Assembly (NCBI GenBank): GCA_900142905.1
Contig: FSRV01000001.1
Coordinates: 3,534,001 to 3,598,000 of the forward strand
Length of the DNA stretch: 64,000 nt
Source of the DNA: Burkholderia sp. GAS332
GTDB taxonomy: Bacteria > Pseudomonadota > Gammaproteobacteria > Burkholderiales > Burkholderiaceae
Reading direction: 5' to 3'
The position numbers were made by a program, and so were the translations under genes. The notes under the pieces are model-generated. The model searched no databases. It was not told where the DNA came from and was given only the letters and a program-made list of their open reading frames with translations. Below, in pieces: positions 46,761-57,893 of this stretch (positions are counted from its first letter, which is position 1; each line of letters opens with the position of its first letter).

Positions 46761-47399
46761 TCAGCGTCCGCGCAGCATAGCCAGCAGCGAGCGCGGCACG
46801 AGCGCCACCATCGCCAGATGCACGACGATGAACGCGGCCATCAGCGACATGGCGCAGAAATGGACGATGCGCGCGTTGTCGTAGCCGCCCATCAGTTCGC
46901 GCAGCAGCGGAAACTGCACCGATTTCCAGATCGCGAGGCCGGAGAGCACCAGAACGATCAGATCGCAGACGACAAACAGATAAGCGAATTTCTGCACCGC
47001 GTTGTAGACGCGCAGATCGGCATGCGAGAGCTTGCCGGTCAGCGCGGCGATGAAGTCGTGCAGCACGGCGCGCGGCGAGACCGGCAGGAACTTGCGCACG
47101 AAGCGCCCGCTGACCAGGTTCAGCGCGAGATACAGCAGGCCGTTGAAGACCAGCAGCCACATCGCCGCAAAGTGCCATTGCAGCGCGCCGCCGAGCCAGC
47201 CGCCGAGCGTGATCGCCGTGGGAAACATGAAGCCTTTGAAGATCGGCGACGCGTCATAAATGCGCCAGCCGGATAGCATCATCAGGATGGCCGCGAGTGC
47301 GTTGAGCCAATGCGTGACGCGCACCCACACCGGGTGAATCGTGCCGCTCGTCGGCGTGGCGGGCGGAGCCGTTTTGCTGAGAGCATGAGGCGTTGCCAT
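46761..47399 (-). CDS. Cytochrome b561-type membrane subunit
   Basis: A 212-aa membrane protein with four to five helices and conserved haem-ligand His residues: VWVRVTHWLNALAAILMMLSGW, WLGGALQWHFAAMWLLVF, and the late IVHFCAMSLMAAFIVVHLAMV. It fits the cytochrome b561 domain used as quinol-to-periplasm electron donor for molybdoenzymes. It replaces the MsrQ/YedZ subunit in the operon DUF1223 - cytochrome b - YedY-like - MXKDX. The ATG at 47399 is 45 bp after the DUF1223 stop. Confidence 0.85.
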   Translation of the reverse strand: MATPHALSKTAPPATPTSGTIHPVWVRVTHWLNALAAILMMLSGWRIYDASPIFKGFMFPTAITLGGWLGGALQWHFAAMWLLVFNGLLYLALNLVSGRFVRKFLPVSPRAVLHDFIAALTGKLSHADLRVYNAVQKFAYLFVVCDLIVLVLSGLAIWKSVQFPLLRELMGGYDNARIVHFCAMSLMAAFIVVHLAMVALVPRSLLAMLRGR

Positions 47400-47444
47400 G
47401 AGAATCTCCGATGAAATGGGAAGCGCAGCGGGGTCGTCGCGCGA

Positions 47445-48275
47445 TCAATTACAGGCGGCAAGTTCGCCTACTTGCAACACGTCGCCGGTCGCGGCGTTTT
47501 CGACGAAAGCGACAACCCCGAAGGTGTCAGCCGGCGCGTTGGCATCGGCATCGCCGATGCGGATATCGCGGCGGATTTGCGCGTTACCGGCAACGAGCGG
47601 CACGGGGCCGATCCATTGCCGCACGACGCGTTCGTGATGCAGCGTTGCGCCACTGTTTTCCCCGGCCCCGACCTGCGAGTTCAACGCGTTCTGGTAGACC
47701 GCGACATAGGCATTCAGTTGACCCGTTGTGTCCGCCGCCTTGCTGGTGAATTGCGCGTCGACATTGAAGGCCCCCTTCGCCTGGGGTTTCAGTTCGAGCG
47801 CCACGTTCGCCTGCGCCGGTTCGGCGATGACCTGGCCGACACGGCTCTGGAAACTGTCGCGTTGCGACCAGCTGCGCAATTCGCGGCCGGATACGAAGAT
47901 CTCGGGTGTGTAGATAGTGTGGCCGCCGGCGAGGTCCGTGAGCGTTTGCTGACGTTCGGTAAAGCGATGCTGCGAGAAACGGTCGGTCCAGCCGAGGCTG
48001 TTCCAGTAATCCACGTGCAAAGCCAATGGCACGATGCTTTGCGTTGCGCCGCTGTTTTTCCACTGGCTCAGCCAGTTGTCCGCGGGCGGGCAACTGCTGC
48101 AGCCTTCGCTGCTGTAGAGCTCCACCAGCGCTACGCGGTGGGCTGGGCTGTGCGACGCGCATACGGCACCGGCCGCGGCTACGAGGCCGCTGGCTGAGAG
48201 GGTCGTCAGCGCCATGGCTAGCGCGATTGCGCGGGTGACATGCCGCTTAGTGCGGTGGGTTCGTGCGGTTTGCAT
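47445..48275 (-). CDS. DUF1223 thioredoxin-like exported protein
   Basis: A 276-aa protein with signal peptide (AIALAMALTTLSASGLVAAAGAV). The DUF1223 core opens VALVELYSSEGCSSCPPADNWLSQW, a CxxC redox motif in a thioredoxin-like setting, followed by LALHVDYWNSLGWTDRFS and GGHTIYTPEIFVSGRELR. The ATG at 48275 has GGAG seven bases upstream; the ATG at 48287 has none. It is first in the oxidant-defence operon and may supply thiol redox functions, but the family has no established reaction. Confidence 0.85.
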   Translation of the reverse strand: MQTARTHRTKRHVTRAIALAMALTTLSASGLVAAAGAVCASHSPAHRVALVELYSSEGCSSCPPADNWLSQWKNSGATQSIVPLALHVDYWNSLGWTDRFSQHRFTERQQTLTDLAGGHTIYTPEIFVSGRELRSWSQRDSFQSRVGQVIAEPAQANVALELKPQAKGAFNVDAQFTSKAADTTGQLNAYVAVYQNALNSQVGAGENSGATLHHERVVRQWIGPVPLVAGNAQIRRDIRIGDADANAPADTFGVVAFVENAATGDVLQVGELAACN

Positions 48276-48807
48276 GACGTGCTCCATCAGGATCTGCACG
48301 TTTGTCGAACCACGAGACCGGTTATGACAGCCGGTTCTGATTTTTATTTTAGTTTGGGTGGTTCGCCTGCGCTCGCGACCGTTCCATGATGTCTGCCTTG
48401 AACGTCCACCGTGCGATCCAGGCTCGCCGCACCGCGCAGACACGGCCTCTCCCGGCAGCGATTAAGGAGACGCCCCGGCCGTGCTAACATTCACCTTTCG
48501 ATTGCGCCGATTAAGCTTTCTTTCCGGCGCTCACCCCAACACTTTTCGCTCACTGCCGGCTACCCCGATGCGCTTTCCGTTCTCCCGTGCCCTCACCCGC
48601 TTGCGCCCCCGCCGCGCAACCGGTTGCGCGCGCGCGGACATCGCGACGCCTCACGCCAGCCAGCCGTTCCGAACGCTCCCGCTTCTCGCCGCCCGGCGCC
48701 CGAACTAACGCAGGTCCCCTCCATTACCGGGGCCGCGTCGTCGGGCTCCGGGCCGATCTCATCCGCACGCAGTCCCCTTATATGCAGATCGAAATGGAGA
48801 ACCCGTC
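48276..48807. other. Gene-free divergent region between the DUF1223 operon and rnk
   Basis: About 530 bp. Frames here are GC-rich shadows without ribosome binding sites or recognisable domains. The promoters of the DUF1223 operon (minus) and rnk (plus) must lie here; no clear boxes were seen. Confidence 0.5.
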
Positions 48808-49218
48808 ATGAAAAAGACGAAACCCTGTTACCTCACCGAACTCGACGTCGCCCGTCTTGAAAAGCACGCGGCCGCGCCCGGCGCCGACGCCAAATTGCAG
48901 GACATGCTCGACGGCGTCCTCGAACGCGCCGTGATCGTCGAATCGCGCGACATCCCCGCGAACATTGTTACGATGAATTCGCAAGCCACGCTGATCGACG
49001 AAGCCAGCGGCGAGCCGATGACCTGGACGGTTGTCTATCCGCCCAACGCGGACTTCGCGCAAGGCCGCCTGAACGTGTTTTCGCCGCTCGGTCTTGCGCT
49101 GCTCGGCGCCAAGCGCGGCGAACGCATCCGCTTCACGCCGCCGAGCGGTACGGAGAAAGTCCTGAAGCTCGAAAAGATCCTGTTTCAGCCCGAAGCCGCC
49201 GACAATTTCACGCTGTAA
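48808..49218 (+). CDS. rnk: Rnk, nucleoside diphosphate kinase regulator (GreA/B C-terminal fold)
   Basis: A 136-aa protein. N-terminal short coiled helices (YLTELDVARLEKHAAAPGADAKLQDML) are followed by the FKBP-like GreA/GreB C-terminal domain: VTMNSQATLIDEASGEPMTWTVVYPPNAD and VFSPLGLALLGAKRGERIRFTPPSGTEKVLKLEKILFQPE. Length and order match Rnk, which binds RNA polymerase without the catalytic acidic coiled coil of Gre factors. The ATG at 48808 has GGAG upstream (GGAGAACCCGTC). Stands alone upstream of thiC. Confidence 0.92.
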   Translation: MKKTKPCYLTELDVARLEKHAAAPGADAKLQDMLDGVLERAVIVESRDIPANIVTMNSQATLIDEASGEPMTWTVVYPPNADFAQGRLNVFSPLGLALLGAKRGERIRFTPPSGTEKVLKLEKILFQPEAADNFTL

Positions 49219-49299
49219 GCAAAACACCTTCGCGACGCAGAACTGCTGCGCCGCATCATCCCCGGCAGCCCTATCACCATAAGAATAGTGCGTGGCTGA

Positions 49300-51516
<2,217 letters not shown>

Positions 51517-51585
51517 GGTGAGGATCGCGGGCGCAGCGGTATGCGCCCGCCATTCGAACCTCTGCATCATTGCATTGCAGCACCG

Positions 51586-51612
51586 AAGCCCGCCACTGGC
51601 GGGCTTTTGCGT
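51586..51612 (+). terminator. Terminator after thiC
   Basis: AAGCCCGCC..GGCGGGCTTTTG forms a 9-bp stem followed by T residues, 70 bp after the thiC stop. A second hairpin (AAGCAGCCGGC..GCCGGCTGCTT, 51664-51690) has its T-run on the minus strand. Confidence 0.75.
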
Positions 51613-51816
51613 TTCTGCGCGGGCAGGCACGCCGCATGCTGACCGAAGGGGAACAGGCGACAAAAGCAGCCGGCGCCATGCCGGCTGCTTCGCAACGTGC
51701 TTTGCAATGACGTGAAATAAGCCGTTACGGTTTTGCAATCCTGCTGGCGCGACGGGGGCGTAAGCTCAAGCCATAACGCCCCGAATGGCGGCGTCCGTTT
51801 CAAACAGGAGCGCGTC

Positions 51817-52317
51817 ATGAAGTCCCGCCTCATCAACACGGTTAGCATGATCAGCCAGCGACTGCCGCGCCGCTTCCCACGCAGTTCACAAACGGGGCTT
51901 GCGCTCACCGGCGCAGTCTGCATGCTGGCGTTGTCGGGCTGCTATTACCCCTACGGTTACTATCCGGGCGGCTACTATCCGTACTACGCCACGGTCCCCG
52001 CGGGCGCGACGCAACAGGACATGCAGGTCGGGCCGCCCGATTCACAGGCGGCGCAGCTGACACAACAGCAATCTTCAGCACAGCGGGCCCAGAACGCCCA
52101 GCAGAACCCGCTGCCCACTTATGCGGTTGCAGCCGTGCCGCCCCCGCCCGTCTACGTTGCGCCCGCTTATCCCGCCTACTATCCGCCGTACCCCGCTTAT
52201 CCGGCCTACTATGGCTACCCAGGCTGGTATGGGCCATCGGTCTCGATCGGCGTCGGTTTCGGCGGCTATTGGGGCGGCCACGGCGGCTATTGGGGTGGCC
52301 ACGGTCACTGGCACTGA
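51817..52317 (+). CDS. Tyr/Pro/Gly-rich lipoprotein
   Basis: A 166-aa protein with an export signal ending in LALSGCYYPYGYYPGG (lipobox LSGC). The rest is low complexity: Tyr-Pro repeats (PAYPAYYPPYPAYPAYYGYPG), a Gln/Ala stretch, and a C terminus of GGYWGGHGG type ending HGHWH. Such proteins occur widely in Burkholderia as surface or periplasmic lipoproteins of unknown role; the His/Gly tail might bind metal. AGGAGCGCGTC precedes the ATG. Confidence 0.8.
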   Translation: MKSRLINTVSMISQRLPRRFPRSSQTGLALTGAVCMLALSGCYYPYGYYPGGYYPYYATVPAGATQQDMQVGPPDSQAAQLTQQQSSAQRAQNAQQNPLPTYAVAAVPPPPVYVAPAYPAYYPPYPAYPAYYGYPGWYGPSVSIGVGFGGYWGGHGGYWGGHGHWH

Positions 52318-52719
52318 ATCTCGCCACCGAATCTCGCTGATCTGCTTTGACCGTCCCGTGCCCACAGCGACTGGGACACTGGACGGACCCCGGCCGCACA
52401 ACCTGCGCACTCCCGTGTTGCCCGAAAATCGGTAGGCCAGCCGGTAGCCACCCTGTCGCGGCGGACCGGCCTCACGCGCATCATGCCGCGACGATCCCGG
52501 CACGCAAGACGCGGTGTCCGCCTCTCTCCGTCGCCCGTACTTTCCCTTCTTGACGCGCCCCAACCGGGATCTATGCTTGGGGAAGCCACACGCAGTACTT
52601 GTTTAAATAAGCGACCCGGCGCGTCCTGCACGCGCCGTCGGCGCCCATCCGTCCTGCCAGAGCGACGCGCCCGTCGTGCGTAGTCCCGCGTCGAATCAAA
52701 CAACAATGAAGGAGACGTG
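52318..52719. other. Gene-free region upstream of lldP
   Basis: About 400 bp without supportable genes. The segment near 52592-52610 (TACTTGTTTAAATAAGCG) is AT-rich and may belong to the lldP promoter. Confidence 0.4.
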
Positions 52720-54318
52720 ATGTTTCACCAACTACTCACTCCAGTCGGCAATTCGCTATTGCTCTCGTTCCTCGTCGCCGCCTTACCGATCATCGTCGTG
52801 TTGCTATTGCTCGGCTGGGCACGCCGGCCGGCCTGGCAGGCCTCGCTCGCGGGCCTGATCGTCGGGCTGATCGTGGCGATCTTCGTCTGGCAGTTCCCGG
52901 TCGGGCTCGCGGCTGCTTCCGTGGCCAATGGTGCGGTGTTCGCCTGCTGGCCGGTGATGTGGATCGTGTTCAGCGCGATCCTGCTCTACAACATCTCGCA
53001 GCGCTCGGGTCGCTTCGCGGCCTTCCGCATGTGGATGATCGATAACCTGCCGAACGACCGCCGCGTCGTGCTGGTGGTGATCGGCTTTTCGTTCGGCGCG
53101 CTGCTCGAAGGGATTTCCGGCTTCGGCACGCCGGTCGCGATCACCAGCTCGCTACTGATCCTGCTCGGTTTTCCCACCCTCGAAGCGCTCACCTTCACGC
53201 TGATCTTCAACACCGCGCCGGTTGCCTTCGGCGCGCTCGGCGTGCCGATCACGGTGCTCGGCGCGGTCACGCATCTGCCGGCCGATTCGCTCGCCAAGAT
53301 GGTCGGCCGCCAGTTGCCGTTCTTCGCCTTCCTGCTGCCGTTCTATGTGATCGGTGTCTATGCGGGCTTTCGTAACATGCTGCGCGTGTGGCCGGTCCTG
53401 CTGGTGTCAGGTGCGAGCTTTGCGCTGACACAGTTCGTCGCGTCGAACTACGTGAACTACAGCCTGACCGACGTGTTGTCGTCGATGGTGTCGCTGATTT
53501 TCACCATCGCGTTTCTGCGCGTATGGCGGCCCGCCGCCGATCCCAAGTTCGCGATCAACATCGATCGCGTGGGCGAGGTGCGCGGCAAGATCAGCGGCGG
53601 CCAGGGGTGGTATCCGTGGATCATCGTCTCGGCAGTGGTGATTGTCTGGACCATCGCCAAAATCTTCCTGATCGGCGACGTCAAGGTGCCGTGGCCGGGT
53701 CTCGACAAGGCCGTGTTCATCACCCTGTACAACACGCCGTACGGCGCGGTGTGGGACTTCCAGCCGCTCGCCACCGGCACGGCGATTCTGGTGGCCGCCA
53801 TCATCACGTCGTTCGTGACGGGTCTGGGGATCAGCGAATTTGGCAAGGCCATTGTCGACACCTGGGTCCAGACGCGCATCGCCATTCTGACGGTGGCGAC
53901 CATCGTCGCGCTCGCCTATCTGATGAACTACTCGGGGCTCACCTACACGCTCGGGCTCGGCGCTGCGTCGGTCGGACCGTTCTTTCCGCTGGTGTCGGCG
54001 TTCCTCGGCTGGGTCGCGGTGTTCCTGTCCGGCAGCGACACCTCAGGCAACGCACTGTTCGGCAACCTGCAAGTGGTGGCGGCCCATCAATTGAACCTGA
54101 ACCCGATCCTGATGGCGGCGACCAATTCGTCGGGAGGCGTGATGGGCAAGATGATCTCCCCGCAAAACATCTCGACGGGCGTGGCGACGACCGAACTCAA
54201 AGGCAAGGAAGGCGTGGTGTTCGCCAAGACCTTCAAGCATTCGATTCTGTTGACGGTGATCCTCGGCGTGCTGGTCTGGCTGCAACAGAACTTCCTGCAG
54301 GGGATGATTCCGCACTGA
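52720..54318 (+). CDS. lldP: L-lactate/glycolate permease (LctP family)
   Basis: A 532-aa inner-membrane symporter with about twelve to fourteen helices. Family motifs include LGWARRPAWQASLAGL near the N terminus, GFSFGALLEGISGFGTPVAIT, FNTAPVAFGALGVPITVLG, GWVAVFLSGSDTSGNALFG and the C-terminal SSGGVMGKMISPQNISTGVA. Start ATG at 52720 with AAGGAGACGTG upstream. It carries lactate and glycolate with protons. No lactate dehydrogenase gene is adjacent; the gene ends in a strong terminator at 54424. Confidence 0.93.
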   Translation: MFHQLLTPVGNSLLLSFLVAALPIIVVLLLLGWARRPAWQASLAGLIVGLIVAIFVWQFPVGLAAASVANGAVFACWPVMWIVFSAILLYNISQRSGRFAAFRMWMIDNLPNDRRVVLVVIGFSFGALLEGISGFGTPVAITSSLLILLGFPTLEALTFTLIFNTAPVAFGALGVPITVLGAVTHLPADSLAKMVGRQLPFFAFLLPFYVIGVYAGFRNMLRVWPVLLVSGASFALTQFVASNYVNYSLTDVLSSMVSLIFTIAFLRVWRPAADPKFAINIDRVGEVRGKISGGQGWYPWIIVSAVVIVWTIAKIFLIGDVKVPWPGLDKAVFITLYNTPYGAVWDFQPLATGTAILVAAIITSFVTGLGISEFGKAIVDTWVQTRIAILTVATIVALAYLMNYSGLTYTLGLGAASVGPFFPLVSAFLGWVAVFLSGSDTSGNALFGNLQVVAAHQLNLNPILMAATNSSGGVMGKMISPQNISTGVATTELKGKEGVVFAKTFKHSILLTVILGVLVWLQQNFLQGMIPH

Positions 54319-54423
54319 GGTGCGCCTCGCCCGTCGACGTCATTGCCCGCGCCTGCCCATTCCTTGAAGCTGCAGTTTGAGCGGTGGGTCAGATCAGCGA
54401 GTTGATATCTGCGTGGGTCGATC

Positions 54424-54460
54424 AGCGGGCGTGCTCTTTCGGGCACGCCCGCTTTTTTTG
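54424..54460 (+). terminator. Strong Rho-independent terminator after lldP
   Basis: AGCGGGCGTGC..GCACGCCCGCT pairs over 11 bp with a short loop and is followed by seven T residues. Confidence 0.9.
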
Positions 54461-54629
54461 GGCGGCATGCATTCGACCCGCCCGAAGCAGCGCGAGCGGC
54501 CGGTCCCGAAGGTGCTGCTGTTTAAGTCGCCTCGGCTGGTGCACTGCCGCAATATAATTCACGCTCGGCAAGCGCTCACCACGCCGGGGCTGTCCTCTCC
54601 ACGGCATCCAGTCAATCTCATCGCAATTT

Positions 54630-54649
54630 TTCTCACATCAGCGTGAGAA
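54630..54649. promoter_or_regulatory. Inverted repeat upstream of the EamA gene
   Basis: TTCTCAC and GTGAGAA are separated by six bases, in a locally AT-rich tract about 160 bp before the EamA start. It could be an operator (LysR- or Lrp-like spacing) for this gene. No regulator gene is adjacent. The rest of 54461-54809 has no gene. Confidence 0.35.
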
Positions 54650-54809
54650 TTGCTCGCTTTGCAGCCCGCTCGACTGCGCTTACGATGAGGCGATCAGACG
54701 CCCGTCATCTCCCGACTCTTGCTGTTTCATTCCAGCGTGAAACGTTTCGCGCGATCGCGCTGCTACGATGCATTTGCGTCTCGACTCAACCGCGCGCGAC
54801 GCCACGACA

Positions 54810-55736
54810 ATGAATCCCAAAAACCTATTGCAATTGCTGATCCTCGCCGCCCTATGGGGTGCCTCGTTTCTGTTTATCCGCGTCGGCGTGGCCGACTTCG
54901 GCGTCGCGCCGCTGATGGCCTTGCGCGTCGGCATCGGCGCGGTCTTCCTCGCAGTCGTGCTAGTCGCGCGGCGGCCGCTGCGCCAGTCCGCGACGATCCT
55001 GCGCACGCGCGCCTTTCCGCTGCTGGTGGTCGGCATCCTGAATTCAGCGGCACCGTTCTGCTTGTTCGCGTATGCCGAGCTGACGCTGTCGGCGGGCGTG
55101 ACATCCGTGATCAACGCGACCACCCCGCTGTGGGGCGCACTGGTCGGCTTTCTATGGCTGCGCGACCGCTTGAGCGCGCTGCGCACGGTCGGTCTCGTGA
55201 TCGGCTTTCTCGGCGTCCTGATGCTGGTATGGGATCAGATCGCCACGCCGAACGGTTCGGCTGCCACACCGTTGAGCACGGCGCTCGCGGCCGCCGCCGC
55301 GCTCGGCGCCACGCTGCTTTACGGCATCGCCGCCAATTACACGAAGCGCCACCTGACCGGCGTCGACGCCCTGACCGTCGCGACCGGCACAATGACCGGC
55401 GCCACCGTCGTGCTGCTGCCGCTCGCCGCCGTCTACTGGCCGGCCGCGCCGATCTCGCTGCACGCGTGGGGCTCGGTCATCGCGCTGGGTGTTGCGTGTA
55501 CCGGCGTCGCTTACATGCTGTTCTTCCATCTGATCGCGGTGGTCGGGCCGGCACGCGCGATCACGGTGACCTTCGTGATCCCGATCTTCGGCATTCTGTG
55601 GGGCGCGTTGTTTCTCGGCGAAAGCGTGTCGCCGGGCATGCTGGAAGGCTGCGGCGTGATTCTCGTCGGTACCGCGCTGGCCACCGGCGTGGTCAAACGC
55701 CTGCCTTGGGTCGGGCCGCGCCGCGCCGATACCTGA
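54810..55736 (+). CDS. EamA/DMT-family transporter
   Basis: A 308-aa carrier with ten helices in two EamA repeats: LILAALWGASFLFIRVGVADFG and INATTPLWGALVGFLWLRDRLSALR in the first half, TLLYGIAANYTKRHL and VIPIFGILWGALFLGESVS in the second. The ATG at 54810 (MNPKNLLQLL) gives the normal start. Members export amino acids, purines or drugs; substrate unknown. It is only distantly like the EamA protein at 44227 and is transcribed alone. Confidence 0.86.
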   Translation: MNPKNLLQLLILAALWGASFLFIRVGVADFGVAPLMALRVGIGAVFLAVVLVARRPLRQSATILRTRAFPLLVVGILNSAAPFCLFAYAELTLSAGVTSVINATTPLWGALVGFLWLRDRLSALRTVGLVIGFLGVLMLVWDQIATPNGSAATPLSTALAAAAALGATLLYGIAANYTKRHLTGVDALTVATGTMTGATVVLLPLAAVYWPAAPISLHAWGSVIALGVACTGVAYMLFFHLIAVVGPARAITVTFVIPIFGILWGALFLGESVSPGMLEGCGVILVGTALATGVVKRLPWVGPRRADT

Positions 55737-55894
55737 GACCACCTCGCGCGATGCGTTTGACGCAATCAGATTCTCGCGCCCTGGCGAGCGTCACGCCGAC
55801 ACCGGCACATCGCTTCGCGCGACGCTTCCTTTAGCGTCGCCGCTTTCCCGTCCTGCACCGCTTGCCGCATCCGCAACCTGGCCACTTTCCGAGT

Positions 55895-55932
55895 ACGCAA
55901 AAAAATAGCCCGCACTCCGTTGGAGTGCGGGC
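55895..55932 (-). terminator. Minus-strand terminator hairpin
   Basis: GCCCGCACTCC..GGAGTGCGGGC (55908-55932) is a perfect 11-bp stem; on the minus strand it is followed by TATTTTTTTG. It must end a leftward transcript from the 55.9-56.5 kb gap, probably that of the small gene at 56321-56476. A further stem, CCGTCGCC..GGCGACGG, lies at about 55938-55962. Confidence 0.75.
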
Positions 55933-56320
55933 GAAACCGTCGCCCTACGAGGATAGGCGACGGGGCCACCGAGGCCGCGCGCCACGCGCGCAGGCCATCA
56001 TCGGGCTAAGCACTGGCTGGTTCGCCGGTGCTGAAAGGGTCTGGGAACCGCTGATTGGAAACTCGTCGCGAACTCACGTCGGATGTTACGAATCCGGCCC
56101 CATGAGTCTTTAAAAGCAGCTTGCGTGCCAGTTATGCAAATTCACGAAAAATTGTTTGCAAGCTATTGATTGTTATTGTCATTTCTTGCGACGAAAGGGT
56201 ATTGACAGGATCAACAGAAGGGGGTTTGCGAGTTACGTCACCGGGGTAACGTCACGTTACATGCGGCCGCACAGTGGCGGCCGCGCAGTCCTGCTTCAAG
56301 CGTTTGAAGCGGCGCACCCA

Positions 56321-56476
56321 TCAGCGCACCGGCCATTTCGTGCGTTGCGAAGCCGTATGCCTGACCCGCAGACCCGTTGGCCGCCGCGTCTCGCGTGGCG
56401 CCAAAGCTGCGCCGCATACGAGCGCCAGGACGAGCAAGCTCGTCGCCCACATCCAGTAAGGAATCACGTCAAACAT
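56321..56476 (-). CDS. Predicted 51-aa single-pass membrane protein
   Basis: On the minus strand GGGGAG precedes ATGGCTATG, and the second ATG (56476) is ideally spaced. The frame encodes MFDVIPYWMWATSLLVLALV, then CGAALAPRETRRPTG, and ends KWPVR at a TGA at 56321. It has one hydrophobic helix (residues ~8-26) and a basic tail, a common form for small regulatory membrane proteins. The clear ribosome binding site, the membrane profile and the downstream minus-strand terminator support expression. No family is recognised. The remaining 55737-56320 shows no other gene; 56130-56215 is AT-rich. Confidence 0.5.
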   Translation of the reverse strand: MFDVIPYWMWATSLLVLALVCGAALAPRETRRPTGLRVRHTASQRTKWPVR

Positions 56477-56587
56477 AGCCATCTCCCCGTTGAGCTCCGG
56501 TTCGTACCGGTGTTTCAGACAGAAAGCAAAACACGTGCGCGCGATGATGGCGGTCTAGCGCCCTTCGGCCTGGATGAAAGGTGGACA

Positions 56588-56628
56588 TAAAAAAACCCGC
56601 CCGGGTTGTATGCCGGGCGGGTTTTCTA
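56588..56628 (-). terminator. Bidirectional-looking terminator after bamC
   Basis: AAAACCCGCCCGG and CCGGGCGGGTTTT form a 13-bp stem, with T-runs on both strands. It lies 30 bp beyond the bamC stop. Confidence 0.85.
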
Positions 56629-56657
56629 ACAGCGTTGGCTGCGTGCTACGACTTCCT

Positions 56658-57893
56658 TCAGTGCAACTGGTCGACCATCAGACTCATGATCTGCTTGGCC
56701 TGCGGGCTCTGATCGATCGCGCCCTTGTCGTCGACCACGGCCACGCGGGTCTGGTCAGGCGTTACCGCGCGCACGTTCACGAGATACTGCTTGGCAATCT
56801 TTTCCTTCTTGCCGTGGAACACCTGGCTCCAGAAGCCCTGCTCCGCCGACGTCATATCCTTCGGATCGACGTAGCGCACGAAGTACAAACCGCGGCTCGC
56901 GTCGCGATCGTCAACCGTGAAGTTGCTGCGGTCGAGCGCGAGGCCCACGCGCAGCCACGCACGGTCATACGGCTCGCCGAGGGTCAGCTCGGTGGACGAG
57001 AACTGTGCCGCCGTGCCGTTGTTCGCCGAGTCGTCCGGCATAGGCTGTTGCGCCGACAGCGCCACATTCTGCGCCGCCGTGGCCGCAGCCGCCGACTTCG
57101 CACCGGCCGTAGCCGCGTTCGGCGCCGTTTGCGCACCCGCCGGCGAAAGCTCGGCGCTTTGCGTGTTACCCGGATTCGAACGCGAATCAGCCAGCGCCAG
57201 CGCGGCCATCAAGCGCTTCAGGTATTCCTGTTCGAGGCCCGGATCGTTCGGCTTGGGTTGCCACGTGGTCGAATCGTTGTTCGTCCCGCTGATCGCCTCG
57301 CGCATACCCTTCTGGCTGATGAACACATAGGTGCCGCCGTTCGGCGCCGCTTCGAGACGCGTACGGTACTTGTTGCGTTCCGAGCTCACGTAGCTGTTGC
57401 CCATCGCCTTGGACAGCGTGTCGCGGATCAGGCCTTCGTTGATCTGCGCGTGGGTTTCGTTCCAGTCGGTTTCCATCACGCCCTTGTCGCGCTGGTCGAC
57501 CACCAGCAGGAAACCCTGTTCCTGCCAGAAGCGGCGGATCTGCGCCCATGCCTGATCGGGCGCCTTGTTGTCGATCACCAGCCAGCTTTCCGTGCCGTCG
57601 CGCTGGATATGCATGCCGTTGACCGGCGGAACCACCGTCAAAGTGTTGGTGGCCGGGGCTTGCGCCTGAACCTGCTTGAGCGTGGACAGCGAGGTTTCGC
57701 CGCCTTGCGGGGGCAACGAACGCTGATCGGCCGTCTCATCGATCATGTTCGGCGGTACAGCAAGTGACACTTGCTTCGATTTCGAGTCGCTTTTGTAGTC
57801 GATTTTGGTCGGCGACGAGGTGCCGCAGCCGGCGACCAGACCGCCTGCCATCAGCATTACTGCAAACCGCTTGGTAAGACGAAGATCAGTCAT
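56658..57893 (-). CDS. bamC: Outer-membrane protein assembly factor BamC (NlpB)
   Basis: A 411-aa lipoprotein with lipobox GGLVAGCGTSS. The mature N terminus has the unstructured stretch (KIDYKSDSKSKQVSLAVPPNM) that contacts BamD. Two helix-grip domains follow: about residues 95-225 (WLVIDNKAPDQAWAQIRRFWQEQGF, GVMETDWNE) and 300-411 (LGEPYDRAWLRVGLALDRSNFTVDDRDASRGLYFVRYVD). They are separated by an Ala/Gln-rich linker longer than in E. coli (344 aa). Part of the BAM complex that folds outer-membrane proteins. In many bacteria bamC follows dapA; here the upstream 57894-58353 contains no dapA. Confidence 0.9.
   Translation of the reverse strand: MTDLRLTKRFAVMLMAGGLVAGCGTSSPTKIDYKSDSKSKQVSLAVPPNMIDETADQRSLPPQGGETSLSTLKQVQAQAPATNTLTVVPPVNGMHIQRDGTESWLVIDNKAPDQAWAQIRRFWQEQGFLLVVDQRDKGVMETDWNETHAQINEGLIRDTLSKAMGNSYVSSERNKYRTRLEAAPNGGTYVFISQKGMREAISGTNNDSTTWQPKPNDPGLEQEYLKRLMAALALADSRSNPGNTQSAELSPAGAQTAPNAATAGAKSAAAATAAQNVALSAQQPMPDDSANNGTAAQFSSTELTLGEPYDRAWLRVGLALDRSNFTVDDRDASRGLYFVRYVDPKDMTSAEQGFWSQVFHGKKEKIAKQYLVNVRAVTPDQTRVAVVDDKGAIDQSPQAKQIMSLMVDQLH

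Noticed and set aside
48411..48860. Possible gene between DUF1223 and rnk
   Set aside because: Pro/Arg/Ser-rich frame that overlaps the rnk start, with no signal or motif; judged a shadow.
51664..51690. Second hairpin after thiC as a plus-strand terminator
   Set aside because: The stem is strong but the T-run is on the minus strand side, where no converging gene ends nearby; its role is unclear.
56202..56207. TTGACA as a sigma-70 promoter in the 56-kb gap
   Set aside because: No acceptable -10 box lies 16-18 bp downstream, and no plus-strand gene follows.
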